A stretch of 33,114 nucleotides of DNA from an uncultured Prevotellaceae bacterium (GCA_900313705.1 OMSJ01000074.1:1-33114); one strand, 5' to 3'; positions 7,566 through 16,470 are shown, numbered from the stretch's first letter. The notes: a model not told the origin generated them from the sequence alone. Made by a program: numbers and translations.

Positions 7566-8924
7566 ATGAAGATTACATTTGAAAACGTCGATAAGGTGAG
7601 CGCATTGCTTACCGTGAACATCGAGAAGAGCGACTACGAAGACAAAGTAAAGAAAGCACTCAAGGACTTCAGCCACAAGGCTAGCCTGCCTGGGTTCCGT
7701 CCCGGCAAAGTGCCCGCATCGCTCATCCAGAAGCGCTTCGGCACAGAACTCAAGGCAGAGGAAATCAATAAGCTCCTCAGCGAAGAAGTCAACAAGTACA
7801 TCCGCGAGAACAAGGTGAATATGCTGGCAGAGCCTCTGCCCAACGAAGAGAAGACTCCCGCAATGGACTTCGAGACGCAGGATGCCTTCACGTTTGCCTT
7901 CGACATTGCCCTTGCTCCTGAGTTCGACGCCAAGCTCACCAAGAAGGACAAGCTCACCTACTACGACATCAAGGTAGATGACGCCCTCGTTGACCAGCAG
8001 GTGCAGAGCTACTGCAACAGAGGCGGACAGCACGTCAAGGCTGAGAGCTACGAGCCACGCGACATGGTGAAGGGCACCCTCACTCAGCTCAACACGAAGA
8101 ACAACACCCTCGAGGGCGGCATCACCGTAGAAGATGCAGTCATGCTTCCCGAGTACATGAAGAACGACAAGGAGAAGGCTAAGTTCGAGGGCGCTAAGCT
8201 GGGCGACGTCATCACCTTCAACCCAGCCAAGGCCTACGACAACGCCACTGAGCTCGCCAGCCTGCTCCACATCAGCAAGGAGGAGGCAGAAGGAATGAAG
8301 TCCAACTTCAACTTCCAGATATCCGAGATTTCGCGCTTCGAGCCTGCCAAGCTCAGTCAGGAGCTTTTCGACCAGATGCTCGGCAAGGACGTCGTGAAGA
8401 GCGAGGCAGAGTTCCGTCAGTTCATTGCCAACGACATCAAGCGCAACTTCAGCAGCGAAGCAGAATATCAGTTCATGCAGGACGTCCGTAGCTACGTGCT
8501 GGGACGCATCGGCGAGGTAGAGTTCCCCGAAGCTATCCTGAAGCGCTTTATGAAGCTCCGCAACGCAGACAAGGGCGAAGAGTACGTAGAAGAGAACTTC
8601 AAGCAGAGCTTGCCCGAGCTGCTCTGGCATCTTGCCAAGGAACAACTCTGCGACCAGCTCGAGGTGAAGGTAGAGCACGAAGATGTGCTGGAGACCGCAA
8701 AGGCCTTCACACGCCTCCAGTTCGCACAGTACGGCATGATAAACCTGCCCGAAGAGTCCATCACCAACTATGCTGCTGAGATGCTCAAGAACGAGCAGCA
8801 GGCACAAGGCCTCGTGGAGCGCACAGTCGAGAACAAACTGGCTGCAAAGGTAAAGGAAACCGTGACCCTGAAGACAAAGGAAGTCACGATGGAAGAGTTT
8901 CGCAAGCTCGCAGAGAAGAAGTAA
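7566..8924 (+). CDS. tig: Trigger factor (ribosome-associated chaperone)
   Basis: 452-residue chaperone that meets nascent chains at the ribosome exit tunnel. The N-terminal ribosome-binding domain (about 1-120) carries the signature GFRPGKVP (43-50). The middle segment (about 150-250) is a diverged FKBP-like region with extra charged residues, as usual in Bacteroidales. The C-terminal chaperone arms are largely helical. The length fits Bacteroidales homologues. It starts at ATG 7566, after a repeat-bearing leader. It precedes clpP-clpX in the conserved order, which links folding and proteolysis. Confidence 0.95.
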   Translation: MKITFENVDKVSALLTVNIEKSDYEDKVKKALKDFSHKASLPGFRPGKVPASLIQKRFGTELKAEEINKLLSEEVNKYIRENKVNMLAEPLPNEEKTPAMDFETQDAFTFAFDIALAPEFDAKLTKKDKLTYYDIKVDDALVDQQVQSYCNRGGQHVKAESYEPRDMVKGTLTQLNTKNNTLEGGITVEDAVMLPEYMKNDKEKAKFEGAKLGDVITFNPAKAYDNATELASLLHISKEEAEGMKSNFNFQISEISRFEPAKLSQELFDQMLGKDVVKSEAEFRQFIANDIKRNFSSEAEYQFMQDVRSYVLGRIGEVEFPEAILKRFMKLRNADKGEEYVEENFKQSLPELLWHLAKEQLCDQLEVKVEHEDVLETAKAFTRLQFAQYGMINLPEESITNYAAEMLKNEQQAQGLVERTVENKLAAKVKETVTLKTKEVTMEEFRKLAEKK

Positions 8925-8934
8925 TCAGTCAGAT

Positions 8935-9136
8935 TTAGAGGTTAGTGGTTAGAGGTTAGTGGTTAGAGGTTAGTGGTTAGAGGTTAGTAGTTAGAGGTTA
9001 GGGGTTAGAGAATACTTCTGGCCCCTGTCTCTGCATCCAAGACAATCCTCTAACCCCTAACCCCTAACCTCTAACCCCCAACCCCCAACCCCTAACCCCT
9101 AACCCCTAACCTCTAACCTCTAACCCCTAACCTCTT
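8935..9136. repeat. Inverted arrays of telomere-like heptamers between tig and clpP
   Basis: The left arm (8935-9010) holds about 11 tandem copies of GGTTAGN, mostly alternating GGTTAGA and GGTTAGT. The right arm (9047-9136) holds about 13 copies of CCNCTAA/CCCCTAA. The arms are complementary, separated by 36 bp, and could form a hairpin of about 75 bp. The right arm's other strand reads TTAGGGG, which could also form G-quadruplexes. Confidence 0.9.
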
Positions 9137-9153
9137 ATTATATATTATATATA

Positions 9154-9876
9154 ATGTATAGCATGGAGAACGAATTTCGCAAGTACGCTACCCGTCACTT
9201 GGGTATGAACAGCATGGTGCTGGACGACGTCATCAGCATGCAGAACCGCGACATCAATCGCGCCTTGGGTGCTAAAGCAACATCGAGTCACTACCTCAAC
9301 CCCTACATTCTGGAAGAGCGCCAGCTGAACGTCACGCAGATGGACGTCTTCAGCCGCCTGATGATGGACCGCATCATCTTCCTCGGCACAGAGATTGACG
9401 ACTATACCGCCAACACCCTGCAGGCACAGCTGCTCTTCCTCGACAGTGCCGACCCTGGCAAGGACATCAGCATCTACATCAACAGCCCTGGTGGTAGCGT
9501 GTATGCAGGTCTCGGCATCTACGACACCATGCAGTTTGTATCCAGCGACGTGGCTACCATCTGCACAGGCATGGCTGCCAGCATGGCTGCCGTACTCCTC
9601 GTAGCAGGCAAGGAAGGCAAGCGCAGCGGCTTGAAGCACAGCCGCGTCATGATACATCAGCCCATGGGCGGTGCACAGGGACAGGCCAGCGACATCGAGA
9701 TAACGGCACGCGAGATACAGAAGCTCAAGAAGGAGCTCTACACCATCATTGCCGAACACTCGCATACCGACTTCGACAAGGTATGGGCAGACAGCGACCG
9801 CGACTACTGGATGACGGCGCAGGAAGCTCAGGAGTATGGCATGATAGACCGCGTGATGACCAGAAAGATGGACTAA
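9154..9876 (+). CDS. clpP: ATP-dependent Clp protease proteolytic subunit ClpP
   Basis: Serine peptidase that forms the double-heptamer proteolytic chamber fed by ClpX. The catalytic triad is Ser143 in GMAASMAA, His168 in RVMIHQPMGG and Asp217 in DSDRDYWM. Counted from ATG 9154 the protein is 240 residues with a roughly 50-residue N-terminal region before the ClpP core; ATG 9163 (MENEFRKY) is an alternative start. clpX follows after 15 nt, so they form an operon. The start lies just 3' of the heptamer arrays, and no clear TAnnTTTG box was seen in the short AT-rich stretch before it. Confidence 0.95.
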   Translation: MYSMENEFRKYATRHLGMNSMVLDDVISMQNRDINRALGAKATSSHYLNPYILEERQLNVTQMDVFSRLMMDRIIFLGTEIDDYTANTLQAQLLFLDSADPGKDISIYINSPGGSVYAGLGIYDTMQFVSSDVATICTGMAASMAAVLLVAGKEGKRSGLKHSRVMIHQPMGGAQGQASDIEITAREIQKLKKELYTIIAEHSHTDFDKVWADSDRDYWMTAQEAQEYGMIDRVMTRKMD

Positions 9877-9891
9877 GATTAGGAAACAGGG

Positions 9892-11127
9892 ATGGCAGGA
9901 AAGCATAAGAACCGCTGCTCCTTCTGCGGACGCAGTGAAGACGAAGTGGCATTGATGTTGACGGGCTTGAACGGCTTCATCTGCGACGAGTGTGTCCGTC
10001 AGGCAGAGCATATTGTGAGCGAAAGCCTGGGCAGCGAGGTACGCCTGAAGAAAGACAACGCTACAGGCATCGACATGACCGACATCCCTAAGCCGCGCGA
10101 CATCAAGGCATTCCTCGACCAATACGTCATCGGTCAGGACAGTGCAAAGCGCTACCTGTCGGTTGCAGTCTATAACCATTACAAGCGTCTGGCACAGCAT
10201 CGAGACGACGAAGTGGAGATAGAGAAGAGCAACATCATCATGGTCGGCGCTACGGGCACAGGCAAGACCCTGCTGGCACGCACCATCGCCAAGCTCCTCA
10301 ACGTACCCTTCACCATCGTCGATGCCACCATCTTCACCGAGGCAGGCTATGTGGGCGAAGACGTAGAGAGCATCCTGACGCGACTGCTGCAGGTGGCCGA
10401 CTACGACGTCCCTGCCACGGAGCGCGGCATCGTCTTCATCGACGAGATAGACAAGATAGCCCGCAAGCAGGACAACCCCAGCATCACTCGCGACGTCAGC
10501 GGCGAAGGCGTACAGCAGGGACTGCTCAAGCTGCTTGAAGGTTCTATAGTGAACGTGCCGCCTAAAGGTGGTCGCAAGCATCCCGACCAGGACTACATAC
10601 ACGTCGATACGCGCAACATCCTCTTCATCTGCGGTGGAGCCTTTGATGGCATCGAGCGCAAGATAGCGCAGCGTCTCAATACCCACGTGGTGGGCTACGA
10701 CAGCGTGCAGAACCAGCAGCGCATCGACACCAAGGACCTCATGAAGTACATCGTGCCTCAGGACCTGAAGAGCTTCGGCCTTATCCCCGAAATCATCGGA
10801 CGTCTGCCGGTGCTCACCTACCTCAACCCCCTCGACCGCGAAGCCCTGCACCGCATACTGACTGAGCCCAAGAACTCCCTCGTCAAGCAGCAGATAAAGC
10901 TCTTCGAAATGGACGGCATCAAGCTGACCTTCGAGGAGGAAGCCCTCGACTACATCGTCGATAAAGCCATGGAGTACAAGCTTGGCGCACGTGGCCTGCG
11001 CAGCATCATGGAGACCATCATGATAGAGGCACAGTTCAATGCCCCGTCGGACCAGGTGAAGACCCTCACCATTACCCGTCAGTATGCCGAGCAGCAAATC
11101 AGGAAGAGTGAAAAAATGAAAGAATGA
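9892..11127 (+). CDS. clpX: ATP-dependent Clp protease ATPase subunit ClpX
   Basis: AAA+ unfoldase that delivers substrates to ClpP. The zinc-binding domain uses Cys9, Cys12, Cys31 and Cys34. Walker A is GATGTGKT (119-126), pore loop 1 is GYVG (152-155), and Walker B is [10 protein letters not shown] with Asp184 and Glu185. [13 protein letters not shown] near the end is the sensor II region. The length of 411 residues is normal. The last codons (KMKE) lie in the left arm of a hairpin that probably ends the clpPX transcript. Confidence 0.96.
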   Translation: MAGKHKNRCSFCGRSEDEVALMLTGLNGFICDECVRQAEHIVSESLGSEVRLKKDNATGIDMTDIPKPRDIKAFLDQYVIGQDSAKRYLSVAVYNHYKRLAQHRDDEVEIEKSNIIMVGATGTGKTLLARTIAKLLNVPFTIVDATIFTEAGYVGEDVESILTRLLQVADYDVPATERGIVFIDEIDKIARKQDNPSITRDVSGEGVQQGLLKLLEGSIVNVPPKGGRKHPDQDYIHVDTRNILFICGGAFDGIERKIAQRLNTHVVGYDSVQNQQRIDTKDLMKYIVPQDLKSFGLIPEIIGRLPVLTYLNPLDREALHRILTEPKNSLVKQQIKLFEMDGIKLTFEEEALDYIVDKAMEYKLGARGLRSIMETIMIEAQFNAPSDQVKTLTITRQYAEQQIRKSEKMKE

Positions 11128-11191
11128 GACAAGGAAAAAGACGCGTGTTCTTGCCTTTTTCATTCCTTCATTTTTTTATTCTTTCATTTTT
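11112..11191 (+). terminator. Long hairpin at the end of clpX
   Basis: AAAAATGAAAGAAT (11112-11125, overlapping the clpX stop) is perfectly complementary to ATTCTTTCATTTTT (11178-11191). Inner AAGGAAAAAG/CTTTTTcattCCTT sequences also pair partly. It ends in T-rich sequence and probably terminates clpPX. Confidence 0.6.
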
Positions 11192-11202
11192 ATCTATAAT
11201 TA

Positions 11203-11234
11203 TTTGGTGGTTTGGGCAAATAATTGTATCTTTG
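11203..11234 (+). promoter_or_regulatory. Promoter of recQ
   Basis: TTTG at 11203-11206, a 20-bp gap, then TATCTTTG at 11227-11234. The transcript would start near 11240, about 23 nt before ATG 11263. Confidence 0.75.
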
Positions 11235-11262
11235 TCTTTAGCTTCATTTCAAAACCACCTAA

Positions 11263-13440
11263 ATGAACGATATTAACCTGACAGACCAGCTGAAGCATTA
11301 CTTCGGCTTTGATTCCTTTAAGGGTGATCAGGAACGTATCATCCGCAACCTGCTCGACGGCAAGGATACCTTCGTGCTTATGCCAACCGGCGGAGGCAAG
11401 TCCCTCTGCTACCAGCTGCCGGCGCTGATAAGCGAAGGTACGGCCATCGTCGTGTCTCCCCTCATTGCCCTTATGAAGAATCAGGTGGATGCCATACGAC
11501 AGCTCACCGACGACGACGGCATAGCGCACTATCTCAATTCTTCCCTCACGAAGACACAGATTGACACCGTGAAGCAGGACATCAGCGATGGACGCACGAA
11601 GCTCCTGTATGTAGCACCCGAGTCGCTCAACAAGGAGGAGAACATACGCTTCCTCTCCAAGACGAAGATATCCTTCTATGCCGTCGATGAGGCACATTGC
11701 ATCTCCGAGTGGGGACACGACTTCCGCCCAGAGTACCGCAACATACGCCCCCTGGCCGAGCAGATAGGACGGGCCCCAATCATAGCCCTGACAGCCACCG
11801 CCACGGACAAGGTGCGTACCGACATCAAGAAGAACCTCGGCATACCCGATGCCACAGAGTTCCGCAGCTCCTTCAACCGACCCAACCTCTACTATGAGAT
11901 ACGTCCCAAGACGAAGGACGTCGATAAGGACATCACACGCTTCGTGCTCCAGAACAAAGGCAAGAGCGGCATCATCTACTGCTTGAGCCGACGCCGCGTT
12001 GAGGAACTGGCAGAGATGCTCCGCACCAACAACATCGCAGCCCGAGCATACCACGCCGGCATGGAGACAGCCGAGAGAGCCGAGACACAGGACGACTTCC
12101 TCATGGAGCGCATAGACGTCATCGTTGCCACCATAGCCTTCGGTATGGGCATCGACAAACCCGACGTGCGCTACGTCATCCACTACGACATACCCAAGAG
12201 CCTCGAAGGCTACTATCAGGAGACAGGACGAGCCGGACGCGACGGCGGCGAAGGCATCTGCCTCACCTTCTTCTCGCCCCACGACCTCCGAAAGCTCGAG
12301 AAGTTCATGCAAGGCAAACCCGTAGCAGAACAGGACATCGGGCGGCAGCTCCTACAGGAGACAGCAGCATACGCCGAGACATCCATCTGCCGACGGAAGT
12401 TCCTCCTCCATTACTTCGGAGAAGAATACGAACCCGACAACTGCGGCAAGTGTGACAACTGCCTCCATCCGCGCGAAAGAGTAGAAGCAAGCGACGAACT
12501 GCTCCTCGTCCTCCGCGTCATCAACGCCATCAAGGAAGGCTTCAAGACACAGCACGTCATCGACATCCTCGTAGGCAACGAGACCGACGACGTCATAGCA
12601 CATCGCCACGAGATGCTCAACTGCTTCGCCTGCGGCGACGACCACGAAGCGCCATTCTGGAACGCTGTCATACGGCAGGCCATGATATCCGGCTACATAG
12701 AAAAAGGCATAGAGAACTACGGACTGCTCAGCATCACAGAAGAAGGAAGAGCCTACATGAAGGAACCCGAGGAGTTCTACATCACAGAAGACCGCGAATT
12801 CGACGACTTCAACGACGTGGCAGGCGAAGGCACCTCAGTACTCGACGAGACACTCTTCGCCATGCTCAAGGACCTCCGGCGCGACGTTGCACGACGCAAG
12901 AACCTCCCACCATACGTCATCTTCCAGGATCCTTCGCTCGAGGATATGGCAACATCCTATCCCACAAGCATCGAGGAACTCAAGAAGATAAAAGGCGTAG
13001 GCGAAGGCAAGGCAAACCGCTACGGGGCCGAGTTCTGCCAGCTCATCGCACGCTACTGCGAAGAGAACGAAATAGACCGCTTCGAAGACTTCCGCATACG
13101 CTCCGTCGGCAACAAGAGCGCCGACAAACTCAGCATCGTCCATGCCATAGACCGACAAGTGGACCTCGAGGAAATAGCCAAGACAAAAGGCGTCACCCTC
13201 GACGAACTCCTCGACATCATCTATTCCATCGTCAATAGCGGAACCCGCCTCAATGTGGACTACTACATCCGCGAAGTCATGGACCCCGACCACATGCAGG
13301 ACATCTACGACTACTTCCGCGAAGCAGAAGACAACAACATCGACGATGCCCTCGATGAGTTCGCCGACGACGAAGACGAGTACACCGAAGAAGAGATAAA
13401 GCTCGTCCGCATCAAGTTCCTCGCCGAGAACGGCCATTGA
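11263..13440 (+). CDS. recQ: ATP-dependent DNA helicase RecQ
   Basis: 3'-5' helicase for recombination and fork repair. Helicase motif I is PTGGGKS (41-47) and motif II is DEAH (142-145) followed by CISEWGHDFRPEY. Motif VI is QETGRAGRDG. The RecQ-Ct zinc site uses Cys376, Cys394, Cys397 and Cys400. A winged-helix region follows, then an HRDC domain at about 525-605 (ending KGVGEGKANRYGAEFCQLI). A further 120 residues end in an acidic stretch (DDALDEFADDEDEYTEEE), so the protein is longer than the E. coli enzyme but of usual Bacteroidales length (725). Confidence 0.95.
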   Translation: MNDINLTDQLKHYFGFDSFKGDQERIIRNLLDGKDTFVLMPTGGGKSLCYQLPALISEGTAIVVSPLIALMKNQVDAIRQLTDDDGIAHYLNSSLTKTQIDTVKQDISDGRTKLLYVAPESLNKEENIRFLSKTKISFYAVDEAHCISEWGHDFRPEYRNIRPLAEQIGRAPIIALTATATDKVRTDIKKNLGIPDATEFRSSFNRPNLYYEIRPKTKDVDKDITRFVLQNKGKSGIIYCLSRRRVEELAEMLRTNNIAARAYHAGMETAERAETQDDFLMERIDVIVATIAFGMGIDKPDVRYVIHYDIPKSLEGYYQETGRAGRDGGEGICLTFFSPHDLRKLEKFMQGKPVAEQDIGRQLLQETAAYAETSICRRKFLLHYFGEEYEPDNCGKCDNCLHPRERVEASDELLLVLRVINAIKEGFKTQHVIDILVGNETDDVIAHRHEMLNCFACGDDHEAPFWNAVIRQAMISGYIEKGIENYGLLSITEEGRAYMKEPEEFYITEDREFDDFNDVAGEGTSVLDETLFAMLKDLRRDVARRKNLPPYVIFQDPSLEDMATSYPTSIEELKKIKGVGEGKANRYGAEFCQLIARYCEENEIDRFEDFRIRSVGNKSADKLSIVHAIDRQVDLEEIAKTKGVTLDELLDIIYSIVNSGTRLNVDYYIREVMDPDHMQDIYDYFREAEDNNIDDALDEFADDEDEYTEEEIKLVRIKFLAENGH

Positions 13441-13477
13441 TGTCCGTCAGAAGCACTTGATTCCCAAACAGCATAAC

Positions 13478-13587
13478 AAGTCCCTGTACTTACCGCCATA
13501 AGTACAGGGACTTTTGACGATAAGTACACGTACTTATGGAGACAAGTACAGGGACTTATGGCGGTAAGTACGTGGACTTATGACAGA
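13478..13587. repeat. Array A: five 22-bp units of the AAGTAC-GTACTT family
   Basis: Five contiguous 22-bp units (14-bp near-palindrome plus 8-bp linker) start at 13478, 13500, 13522, 13544 and 13566. Cores vary (AAGTCCCTGTACTT, AAGTACAGGGACTT, AAGTACACGTACTT, AAGTACGTGGACTT). Units 1 and 2 form a 15-bp perfect hairpin with a 6-nt loop. The linkers of units 1 (ACCGCCAT) and 4 (ATGGCGGT) are reverse complements. The array lies between convergent recQ and kbl. Confidence 0.9.
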
Positions 13588-13820
13588 GACTGACTTTTGT
13601 TTCCTTTTCGATAATCTTTTAGAGATTGCTTGGGGCTTGGAAATGCCATGATGGGCAAAAAGCCTGTAGGGCTTCGCCCCCAGTTACATCAAAGTGAAGC
13701 CTTTCAGGCTTAAGATGAAAACTGACTTTACTAAGTAGTAAAGCAGTCAGCAGATTTCCCCGGACAGCAAAAAATCTTTATTATCTTTCGGTGCTACGAT
13801 AGTGGATAATCATATTATAA
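13588..13820. other. Non-coding spacer 3' of array A with small hairpins
   Basis: No gene was seen. GGGCTTCGCCC (about 13669-13679) and AAGCCTTTCAGGCTT (about 13697-13711) are perfect small hairpins. ACTGACTTT occurs at both about 13589 and 13730, like a direct repeat bracketing this segment. The sequence GTGGATAATCATATTA (about 13802-13817) nearly matches the right inverted repeat of array B at 18087-18102. Confidence 0.5.
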
Positions 13821-13863
13821 AAGAAGAGCCTTTCGCAATCGATGACAACGAAAGGCTCTTCTT
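13821..13863 (-). terminator. Rho-independent terminator of kbl
   Basis: AAGAAGAGCCTTTCG (13821-13835) pairs perfectly with CGAAAGGCTCTTCTT (13849-13863). On the minus strand the stem is followed by TTTTAT. It lies 18 bp after the kbl stop. Confidence 0.9.
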
Positions 13864-13881
13864 ATAGTTTGACTTTTGAGC

Positions 13882-15069
13882 TTATTTCAGCACGCCGAGT
13901 TCTTTGCCGACCTTGATGAAGGCGGCGATGCACTTGTCGAGGTGCTCGCGCTTGTGGCCGGCGGTGAGCTGGACGCGGATGCGGGCTTCGCCCTTCGGTA
14001 CGACGGGATAGTAGAAGCCGGTGACGTAGATGCCTTCTTCCTGCATCTTGGCGGCGAAGACTTGCGAGAGCTTTGCGTCGTAGAGCATGACGGCGCAGAT
14101 GGCGCTCTGTGTGGGCTTGATGTCGAAGCCGGCGGCTATCATCTTGTCGCGGAAGTAGCTGACGTTCTCCACGAGGCGGTCGTGCAGCTCGTTAGATTCC
14201 TTGAGCATCTTGAAGACTTCGAGCGATGCGCCGATGATGCAGGGTGCCAGTGAGTTGGAGAAGAGGTAGGGACGTGAGCGCTGGCGCAGCATGTCGATGA
14301 TTTCCTTGCGACCTGTGGTGAAGCCGCCCAGTGCGCCGCCGAAGGCTTTGCCAAGGGTGCCGGTATAGATATCGACACGTCCGTAGGTGCCTGTCAGTTC
14401 GCTGACGCCGTGACCCGTCTTGCCTACGACACCTGCCGAATGGCTTTCATCGACCATGACGAGAGCGTCGTACTTCTCTGCGAGGTCACATATCTTGTCC
14501 ATCGGTGCGACGTTGCCGTCCATCGAGAAGACGCCGTCGGTGACGATGATGCGGAAGCGCTGTGCCTGTGCCTCTTGTAGGCACTTCTCCAGTTCCTCCA
14601 TGTTGGCGTTGGCGTAGCGGTAGCGCTTTGCCTTGCAGAGGCGCACGCCGTCGATGATGGAGGCGTGGTTGAGGGCATCGCTGATGATGGCATCCTCTTC
14701 GGTGAAGAGTGGTTCGAAGACGCCGCCGTTGGCATCAAAGCAAGCGGCATAGAGGATGGTGTCCTCCGTCTTGAAGTAGTCGCTGATGGCTGCTTCGAGC
14801 TGCTTGTGGATGTCCTGCGTGCCGCAGATGAAGCGTACGCTCGACATGCCGAAGCCGCGTTCTGCCATCATCTTGGTTGCTCCCTCGATGAGGCGGGGAT
14901 GGTCGGAGAGTCCGAGGTAGTTGTTGGCGCAGAAGTTGAGGACTTCCTTGCCTTTCACTTGGATGGCTGCCTTCTGAGGGCTTTCTATGAGGCGCTCCTC
15001 TTTGTAGAGTCCTGCTTCGCGAATCTCAGCGAGCGTCTGGCTGAGATGCTGTTTCATCTTTCCGTACAT
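13882..15069 (-). CDS. kbl: 2-amino-3-ketobutyrate CoA ligase (glycine C-acetyltransferase)
   Basis: PLP-dependent alpha-oxoamine synthase, 395 residues, that cleaves 2-amino-3-ketobutyrate with CoA to glycine and acetyl-CoA in threonine breakdown. Visible motifs are NYLGLSDHPRL near the N-terminus, the PLP-ring-contacting VDESHSAGVVG (Asp207, His210), and the Schiff-base Lys241 in YTGTLGKAFGGALGG. The N-terminal MKQHLSQTLAEIREAGLYKEER is typical of Kbl rather than BioF or HemA. The threonine dehydrogenase gene is divergent 211 bp away, so the two steps are encoded side by side. ATG 15069 gives MYGKMKQ; ATG 15057 is an alternative. Confidence 0.94.
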   Translation of the reverse strand: MYGKMKQHLSQTLAEIREAGLYKEERLIESPQKAAIQVKGKEVLNFCANNYLGLSDHPRLIEGATKMMAERGFGMSSVRFICGTQDIHKQLEAAISDYFKTEDTILYAACFDANGGVFEPLFTEEDAIISDALNHASIIDGVRLCKAKRYRYANANMEELEKCLQEAQAQRFRIIVTDGVFSMDGNVAPMDKICDLAEKYDALVMVDESHSAGVVGKTGHGVSELTGTYGRVDIYTGTLGKAFGGALGGFTTGRKEIIDMLRQRSRPYLFSNSLAPCIIGASLEVFKMLKESNELHDRLVENVSYFRDKMIAAGFDIKPTQSAICAVMLYDAKLSQVFAAKMQEEGIYVTGFYYPVVPKGEARIRVQLTAGHKREHLDKCIAAFIKVGKELGVLK

Positions 15070-15094
15070 TTTTGTTTAGGTTTTAAGGTTAAGT

Positions 15095-15139
15095 CGTTAT
15101 ATCGTTATATCGTTATTACGTTATTATGTTATATCGTTG
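15095..15139. repeat. Tandem CGTTATAT-type repeat between kbl and tdh
   Basis: Repeats of CGTTATAT/CGTTATTA upstream of kbl. A related string (CGTTATGACGTGATAACG) lies upstream of gcvPA at about 21244-21262. A minus-strand -7-like box, TAATTTTG, lies at 15197-15190 and could serve kbl, but no -33 element was seen. Confidence 0.55.
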
Positions 15140-15240
15140 TTGTGACATTATTATATTATGTCGATGTGCATTTTCATGTAATTACATTGCAAAATTACAA
15201 AAAAAACTTCATTCTTCATCCTTCGTACTTCATTTTTTTG

Positions 15241-15248
15241 TAACTTTG
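15241..15248 (+). promoter_or_regulatory. -7 promoter box of the threonine dehydrogenase gene
   Basis: TAACTTTG matches TAnnTTTG. No clear TTTG was found at -33. The start codon is 33 bp further on. Confidence 0.55.
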
Positions 15249-15280
15249 CATTCGTAAATGACAAAACAATCAAAACACGA

Positions 15281-16234
15281 ATGAAAAACATCCTTATTAT
15301 TGGCTCAACAGGACAGATTGGTTCTGAGCTGACCATGCACCTTAGAAATCTTTACGGTAACGAGCACGTTGTGGCAGGCTACATCCCTGGCGCAGAGCCG
15401 AAGGGCGAGCTGCTGGAGAGCGGTCCATGTGCCCTTGCCGATGTCGTCAATGCCGAGAGCATTGCGGAGGCAGTGAAGAAGCATAACATCGATACCATCT
15501 ACAACCTTGCGGCTTTGCTCTCCGTCGTGGCGGAGTCGAAGCCCCGTCTGGCTTGGAAGATAGGCATCGACGGTCTATGGAACATCCTGGAGATTGCCCG
15601 CGAGAACAAGTGTGCCGTCTTCACGCCCAGCTCTATCGGCTCGTTTGGACTTGAGACGCCCCACGACATGACGCCGCAGGACACCGTGCAGCGTCCGCGC
15701 ACCATCTATGGTGTGTCGAAGGTGACGACCGAACTGCTCTCCGACTGGTTCTTCCATAAGTACGGTGTCGATACACGCTCCGTCCGCTTCCCGGGCATCA
15801 TCTCCTACGTGACACCTCCAGGCGGCGGCACTACTGACTATGCTGTGGATATCTATTATTACGCTGTTCGTGGTGAGCGCTTTACCTGCCCCATCAAGGC
15901 CGGTACACGCATGGACATGATGTACATGCCCGATGCGCTCCATGCCGCTACGATGCTCATGGAGGCTGACCCAAGTCGCCTTGTCCACCGCAACGGCTTC
16001 AACATCGCTGCCATGAGCTTCGACCCGGAGACCATCTACGCAGCCATCAAGAAGCACAAGCCCGACTTTGAGATGGTCTATGACGTTGACCCGCTGAAGC
16101 AATCCATCGCCGAGTCATGGCCCGACATGATGGACGACAGTTGCGCCCGCCGCGAGTGGGACTGGGAACACAAGTTCGGCCTCGAGGAGATGACGAAGGA
16201 CATGCTCGAGAAATTAACAAAGAAGCTGCTCTAA
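15281..16234 (+). CDS. L-threonine 3-dehydrogenase, short-chain (UDP-galactose-epimerase-like) type
   Basis: 317-residue extended-SDR oxidoreductase. It has the nucleotide-binding motif GSTGQIGSEL (8-17), a PSSIGSFG segment with the active-site Ser, and catalytic Tyr143 and Lys147 in YGVSK. The pattern RFPGIISYVTPPGGGTTDYA and the tail ARREWDWEHKFGL are characteristic of the NAD-dependent SDR threonine dehydrogenases known from other bacteria and animals, rather than of sugar epimerases. It oxidises L-threonine to 2-amino-3-ketobutyrate, the substrate of the adjacent Kbl. The context makes the assignment strong, though a generic NAD-dependent epimerase label is the fallback. Confidence 0.88.
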   Translation: MKNILIIGSTGQIGSELTMHLRNLYGNEHVVAGYIPGAEPKGELLESGPCALADVVNAESIAEAVKKHNIDTIYNLAALLSVVAESKPRLAWKIGIDGLWNILEIARENKCAVFTPSSIGSFGLETPHDMTPQDTVQRPRTIYGVSKVTTELLSDWFFHKYGVDTRSVRFPGIISYVTPPGGGTTDYAVDIYYYAVRGERFTCPIKAGTRMDMMYMPDALHAATMLMEADPSRLVHRNGFNIAAMSFDPETIYAAIKKHKPDFEMVYDVDPLKQSIAESWPDMMDDSCARREWDWEHKFGLEEMTKDMLEKLTKKLL

Positions 16235-16263
16235 GGAGTCATACTAGTAGTATTTTATAGTGG

Positions 16264-16298
16264 AGAGTCCGATGCAAATGCGTCTGGCTCTTTTGTTT
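16264..16298 (+). terminator. Likely terminator of the threonine dehydrogenase gene
   Basis: AGAGTCCGA (16264-16272) pairs with TCTGGCTCT (16283-16291) with one G-T pair and one mismatch, and is followed by TTTGTTT. It lies 30 bp after the stop. Confidence 0.55.
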
Positions 16299-16345
16299 AC
16301 CTGTCCTTTTGCCCTGTTTCTCGTGAATAGGAACCAGAATTCTCG

Positions 16346-16433
16346 CGCCTATTCTATTGCATGTACATGTATGTGCAATTGCACGTACATGTATATGCAA
16401 TTGCACATACATGTACATGCAACGAATTAGGCG
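16346..16433. repeat. Array D1: three 22-bp TGCAnnTACATGTAnnTGCA units forming one large palindrome
   Basis: Units start at 16359, 16381 and 16403, each GCAnnTACATGTAnnTGCA plus two to four bases, exactly 22 bp apart. The whole array (16357-16422) equals its own reverse complement except for the variable bases of the middle unit. Flanks CGCCTATTC and GAATTAGGCG extend the pairing. It lies between convergent tdh and lpd. Confidence 0.9.
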
Positions 16434-16470
16434 AGCTATGTTGGCTGGCGCGACAGGTCGGACAAAGAAA

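Noticed and set aside
7506-8807. 433-codon minus-strand frame opposite tig
   Set aside because: Shadow of trigger factor; Leu/Val/Glu-rich with no motif.
9145-11163. 672-codon open frame on the minus strand opposite clpP-clpX
   Set aside because: It is antisense to two certain genes with all motifs intact. Its product has no recognisable domain, and long antisense frames are common in this codon usage.
13478-13587. Possible CRISPR array (also at 17966-18053 and 26094-26181)
   Set aside because: The period is only 22 bp, the 8-bp linkers are repeated rather than unique spacers, and there are no cas genes nearby.
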